Under the pieces are notes generated by a model. It was given only the letters and a program-made list of their open reading frames with translations, had not been told where the DNA came from and ran no database searches. The position numbers and the translations under genes are program-made. Shown here in pieces: positions 60,977-64,000 of a stretch of 64,000 nt of DNA. Each line of letters opens with the position of its first letter. The stretch's first letter is position 1. Origin of the DNA: Bog-375 sp049587755 (GTDB taxonomy: Bacteria; Acidobacteriota; Terriglobia; Bryobacterales; Bryobacteraceae); the NCBI GenBank assembly GCA_049587755.1, contig JBAVEN010000094.1, positions 5,525 to 69,524 on the forward strand. The letters run 5' to 3'.

Positions 60977-62257
60977 ATGAGAAAGGTCATTAACCCCGCT
61001 TCTTCGGTTTCCGGCGTCATCACGCTGCCGGGCGATAAGTCTATCTCGCATCGGTATGCTCTAATTGCTTCCATCGCCGAGGGTGCCACCCGCATCCGCA
61101 ATTACTCGACTGGCGCCGATTGCCACTCGACGCTCGGCTGCGTCCGCGCCCTCGGTATCGAAGTCGAAGGCGGCGGCACCGAGTTCGTCATTCATGGCCG
61201 CGGGCTGGACGGTCTGCGGCAGGCGGCCGGCGATCTGGACGCCGGCAACTCCGGCTCAACCATCCGCATGCTATCGGGCATCCTTAGCGCCCAGGCGTTC
61301 CCGAGCCGCATCTTCGGCGATGAGTCGCTCTCGCGGCGGCCCATGCAGCGCATCATGCAGCCGCTCGCTCAAATGGGCGCCAGCATCCGCGCGCGCGAAG
61401 ACAAGTTTCCGCCGCTCGAGATTTCGGGCGCGCCGCTGCATCCCATCGATTACGTCCTCCCCGTGCCCAGCGCGCAGGTGAAGACGTGCGTGCTGCTGGC
61501 GGGGCTGTACGCAGCCGGTCGCACCACGGTCACCGAGCCGGTGCGCTCCCGCGATCACACCGAAATCGCGCTGCGTGAATTCGGCGCGGATCTCACCGTG
61601 GAGCGCCGCACCATCTCGCTCGCTGGCCGTCCTAAGCTCACCGCGCGCGAACTCGCCGTCCCATCGGATCTCTCCTCCGCAGCGTTCTTTATTGTGGCCG
61701 CGCTGCTGGCGCCGGGCTCGGAACTGACCATCCGCGGCGTCGGTCTCAACCCCACGCGCTCCGCGCTGCTCGATTTTCTGGTGGGGATGGGCGCCAGCAT
61801 CCGCATCCCGGAGCTGGAAAGCCACAACGGCGAGCTGGTGGGCGATATCGTGGTGCGCCATTCCGAACTGCGCGGCGGCACGATTGACGGTGCGCTGGCC
61901 GCCGCGCTGATCGACGAGATCCCCGTGCTGGCCGTGCTCGGCGCGGCCACAGAGCATGGGCTCACAGTGAAAGACGCCGCCGAGCTGCGCATCAAGGAGA
62001 CCGACCGCATACACACCGTGGTCGAAAACCTGCGCAGCGCCGGCATCCGGGCCGAAGAGCTTCCCGACGGTATGGCGGTCCCTGGCCGCCAGAAGTTCCA
62101 CGCCGCCCAGTTCGATTCCCACGGCGACCACCGCATCGCCATGGCGTTTGCCATCGGCGCGCTCTCCGGCGACGGCGCATCCGTCATCGAAGGCGCCGAA
62201 GCCGCGTCGGTTTCCTTCCCCGAATTCTGGGATACGCTCTCATTGTGCGTCGCCTAG
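60977..62257 (+). CDS. aroA: 3-phosphoshikimate 1-carboxyvinyltransferase (EPSP synthase)
   Basis: 426 residues. Shikimate pathway step 6, joining PEP to shikimate-3-phosphate. Signatures: ITLPGDKSISHRYALIASIAEG, LDAGNSGSTIRMLSGILS, GDESLSRRPMQRIMQPL, RIKETDRI, and the final DHRIAMAFAIGAL. Full length with all substrate-binding motifs. The -SRRPM- sequence is of the common sensitive-type family. It is followed by a perfect hairpin before the convergent holB gene. Confidence 0.97.
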   Translation: MRKVINPASSVSGVITLPGDKSISHRYALIASIAEGATRIRNYSTGADCHSTLGCVRALGIEVEGGGTEFVIHGRGLDGLRQAAGDLDAGNSGSTIRMLSGILSAQAFPSRIFGDESLSRRPMQRIMQPLAQMGASIRAREDKFPPLEISGAPLHPIDYVLPVPSAQVKTCVLLAGLYAAGRTTVTEPVRSRDHTEIALREFGADLTVERRTISLAGRPKLTARELAVPSDLSSAAFFIVAALLAPGSELTIRGVGLNPTRSALLDFLVGMGASIRIPELESHNGELVGDIVVRHSELRGGTIDGALAAALIDEIPVLAVLGAATEHGLTVKDAAELRIKETDRIHTVVENLRSAGIRAEELPDGMAVPGRQKFHAAQFDSHGDHRIAMAFAIGALSGDGASVIEGAEAASVSFPEFWDTLSLCVA

Positions 62258-62264
62258 AGGGCGC

Positions 62265-62319
62265 GGCATGCTTTAGCTTGCCCGCAAATTATCTGAAAAT
62301 GGGCAAGCTAAAGCATGCC
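62265..62319. terminator. Large perfect hairpin between convergent genes
   Basis: GGCATGCTTTAGCTTGCCC (62265-62283) and its exact complement (62301-62319), 19 bases each, with a 17-base loop. It starts 8 bases after the aroA stop and ends 6 bases before the holB stop. It can act as a bidirectional terminator or a boundary element. The loop is AT-rich and no long T-run follows. Confidence 0.75.
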
Positions 62320-62324
62320 CCACC

Positions 62325-63347
62325 TCATGCGCGCAGGGTCACGATGAGCGCGTCAAGCGCGATCGATTTCTGGATGTTGCGCCGCAGCAGGCTCACGATT
62401 TCATCCACCTGCGCCACCGCGCGGCGAATCCAGGCGAACTCCACTTTCGCAGCCAGCGCTTCCAGCTCGCCTCGTATGTCCTGGTTGCGGATTTCGCCGC
62501 CGCCTTCGCGCAGCACCAGCAGATCGCGCAGCAGGCCGTAGAGCGCGTCCAGGTGCAGCTCCAGTTTCTCGCTTTTGCTGCGCGCGATGGTTTCGGAAAC
62601 CGGCAGCCAGGCGCTGTACGGCGCGGCGCCGGCGGCCACTTTCGCCAGCGTCAGCATGGCGGCGCGCCGCTTGTCATAGACGTCGAGATCGATCGAGACG
62701 GCCACGCCCGGACTGCCCGCCGCCAGCGCCACGCGCCGCTCCGGCCGGTCCAAGCCGCGCGCCTGGACGAACTGCTCCATCTCCTCGCGCTGGAGCGGCG
62801 TGAACTGGAACGGCACCGCGCGCGAGCGGATGGTGGGCAGCAGATCGTAAGCGTTTTCCGCGGTCATGATGAGGATCAGGTGCGGCGGCGGCTCCTCCAG
62901 CGTCTTCAGCAGCGAGTTGGCCGCCTGGTCGTTGGCGCGGTCCACGTGATCGATCAGGAAAATGCGCCGCGCCCCCTGGTGCGGCAGGAACGGCGCCCGC
63001 TCTTTCAGCTCGCGCGCCTGTTGAATGGTGATTTGCCGCAGCGGCCCATCCGGCGCAAAAGTCAAGAAATCCGGATGGCTGGAAAATAGCAGCGGATCTT
63101 CGTTGCGCTTGTCCGCCGTCCACTTTTCGCGCGCCGTCACCGCATCCCGGTTGGCTTCCAGGCTCAAATCGTCCTGCTCGATCAACGCCGGCTTCGGCAG
63201 CAGGCGTGCGCCCAGCCGCCTCGCCAGCGTGGCCTTGCCGACGCCTTCCGGCCCGGCGAACAGCAGCGTCTGCGCCAGCCGATCCTGCGCCAGCATCTGT
63301 TCCAGGGCCTGCGTAACCTGCGGGTTGCCCCAGAAGTTATCGAACAT
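62325..63347 (-). CDS. holB: DNA polymerase III delta-prime subunit
   Basis: 340 residues. Clamp-loader AAA domain: FDNFWGNPQVTQALEQMLAQDRLAQTLLFAGPEGVGKATLARRL (Walker A with GPEGVGKAT), a Cys-poor zinc region, then FLIDHVDRANDQAANSLLKTLEEPPPHLILIMTA (Walker B/SRC-like) and TIRSRAVPFQF. It is part of the DnaX clamp loader. It overlaps the tmk gene upstream by 11 bases, a common tmk-holB operon. Confidence 0.93.
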   Translation of the reverse strand: MFDNFWGNPQVTQALEQMLAQDRLAQTLLFAGPEGVGKATLARRLGARLLPKPALIEQDDLSLEANRDAVTAREKWTADKRNEDPLLFSSHPDFLTFAPDGPLRQITIQQARELKERAPFLPHQGARRIFLIDHVDRANDQAANSLLKTLEEPPPHLILIMTAENAYDLLPTIRSRAVPFQFTPLQREEMEQFVQARGLDRPERRVALAAGSPGVAVSIDLDVYDKRRAAMLTLAKVAAGAAPYSAWLPVSETIARSKSEKLELHLDALYGLLRDLLVLREGGGEIRNQDIRGELEALAAKVEFAWIRRAVAQVDEIVSLLRRNIQKSIALDALIVTLRA

Positions 63348-63978
63348 ACGGGCTCACCAGCCGCCAGATCTCGGCTTCGATCTCATCGATTCCGGCGCGG
63401 CCATCGACCAGCTTCACGCGCTCCGGCTCTCGCGCGGCGAGTTCATGGTAAGCGCGGTAAACCGCGCGGTGAAACTCGATCGACTGCTCGTCCATACGCG
63501 TCTCGTGGCTGGTCTCCGCCTGGTTGCGCGCGCGCGCCCGCGCCAGGCTGGTTTCCGCGTCGATATCCACCAGCAGCGTGAGGTGAGGCTTGAGGCCGCG
63601 GCACGCGATGCGGTCGAGCGCCATCACGTTCTCCGCTCCCAGCCCGCGGCCGTAACCCTGGTAGACCAGCGACGAATCCGTGAAGCGGTCGGCCAGCACC
63701 ACCTCGCCGCGCGCCAGCGCCGGCAGAATCCATTCGTCCACGTTCTGCGCGCGCGAGGCGAAGTAGAGCAGCAGCTCTGCGGTGGGGCACAGTTCCTGGT
63801 TGGCGTTATCGAGCAGAATGCCGCGGATCTTGCCGCCGATCGGCGTGCCCCCCGGCTCGGCAGTTTCGAGCACCGTGCGCCCCATCCCCCGCAGCCGCGC
63901 CGCCAGCCGCCGCAACTGCGTGGTCTTCCCGGAGCCATCCGGCCCCTCGAACGTGATGAACAGCCCGCTAGCCGGCAT
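63337..63978 (-). CDS. tmk: Thymidylate kinase
   Basis: 213 residues from the ATG at 63978 (MPASGLFITFEGPDGSGKTTQ); a GTG at 63996 would add six residues. P-loop GPDGSGKTT, then DRFTDSSLVYQGYGRGLG with the substrate-binding D-R-x and the LID region (ARARARNQAE) near the C-terminus. It phosphorylates dTMP to dTDP. Normal length. The 3' end overlaps holB. Confidence 0.95.
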   Translation of the reverse strand: MPASGLFITFEGPDGSGKTTQLRRLAARLRGMGRTVLETAEPGGTPIGGKIRGILLDNANQELCPTAELLLYFASRAQNVDEWILPALARGEVVLADRFTDSSLVYQGYGRGLGAENVMALDRIACRGLKPHLTLLVDIDAETSLARARARNQAETSHETRMDEQSIEFHRAVYRAYHELAAREPERVKLVDGRAGIDEIEAEIWRLVSPYVR

Positions 63979-64000
63979 TCCCAACTCGTGGCGCACGCAC

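Noticed and set aside
1..64000. tRNA, rRNA or CRISPR arrays
   Set aside because: No T-loop (GGTTCGA-type with matching arms), rRNA-like stretch, or regularly spaced repeat array found on either strand.

Overview
The window is GC-rich (mostly about 65-70 % by hand counts on sample lines) and tightly packed, with 53 complete protein genes, one frameshifted gene and one gene tail. It looks like a chromosome segment of an Acidobacteria member of the Solibacter/Bryobacter type. That inference rests on one ADOP-type duplicated-permease protein, several secreted proteins of types I know from that phylum, two-domain secreted peptidases, and short interspersed palindromic repeats. I found no rRNA, tRNA or CRISPR array.

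Layout. 1-8.9 kb: a YprB-like nuclease, an iron-type alcohol dehydrogenase next to a small ABM monooxygenase, a GH16 glucanase, a flippase-like membrane protein, secreted proteins, an AhpD-like protein and a CPBP protease. 9.3-15.9 kb: a secreted trypsin-like protease with duplicated Ig-like repeats, an O-antigen-ligase-like protein, a GT39-like transferase and a TonB-C protein. 16.2-20.1 kb (minus strand): NUDIX hydrolase and PolX, an orphan Hpt protein, a YdjM-like membrane hydrolase. 20.3-24.6 kb: an RND efflux adaptor/pump pair. 24.7-36.2 kb: a DUF2846-like protein, an M1-like peptidase missing a zinc ligand, CCA nucleotidyltransferase, membrane proteins, an APC permease with a long cytosolic tail, and ROK and PfkB sugar kinases. 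36.3-38.0 kb: a possible regulatory switch, with a cysteine-rich protein divergent from an HTH gene and its partner across a 300-base AT-rich spacer. 38-43 kb: M23 and S9 peptidases, DUF58 protein and a small secreted protein.

43.1-47.8 kb is the most unusual region. It is a four-gene minus-strand operon of visibly lower GC (about 48 % on sampled lines against about 72 % in the flank). It encodes an excisionase/MerR-like HTH protein, a 756-residue MORC/Hsp90-like GHKL ATPase carrying Ig-like (Big_2-like) domains but no signal peptide, a winged-helix-like protein and a beta-class DNA methyltransferase. I read it as an acquired island and a candidate undescribed defence or epigenetic system. 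No nuclease is recognisable in it.

48-64 kb returns to housekeeping and accessory genes: YdeI-like protein, GalE, a TPR-like protein, a BNR/Ycf48-like protein, a GAF protein, GlgB, an adenosine-deaminase family enzyme, a three-repeat secretin-like protein, the ADOP permease, a frameshifted HNH gene, a DUF1778-GNAT toxin-antitoxin pair with a promoter-embedded palindrome, AroA, and the tmk-holB pair. Two kinds of small repeat are scattered across the window. One has a core close to GACCGTGAGGGAGCGGTC, with at least seven copies, one of them translated inside a gene. The others are sequence-unrelated perfect hairpins at gene ends.
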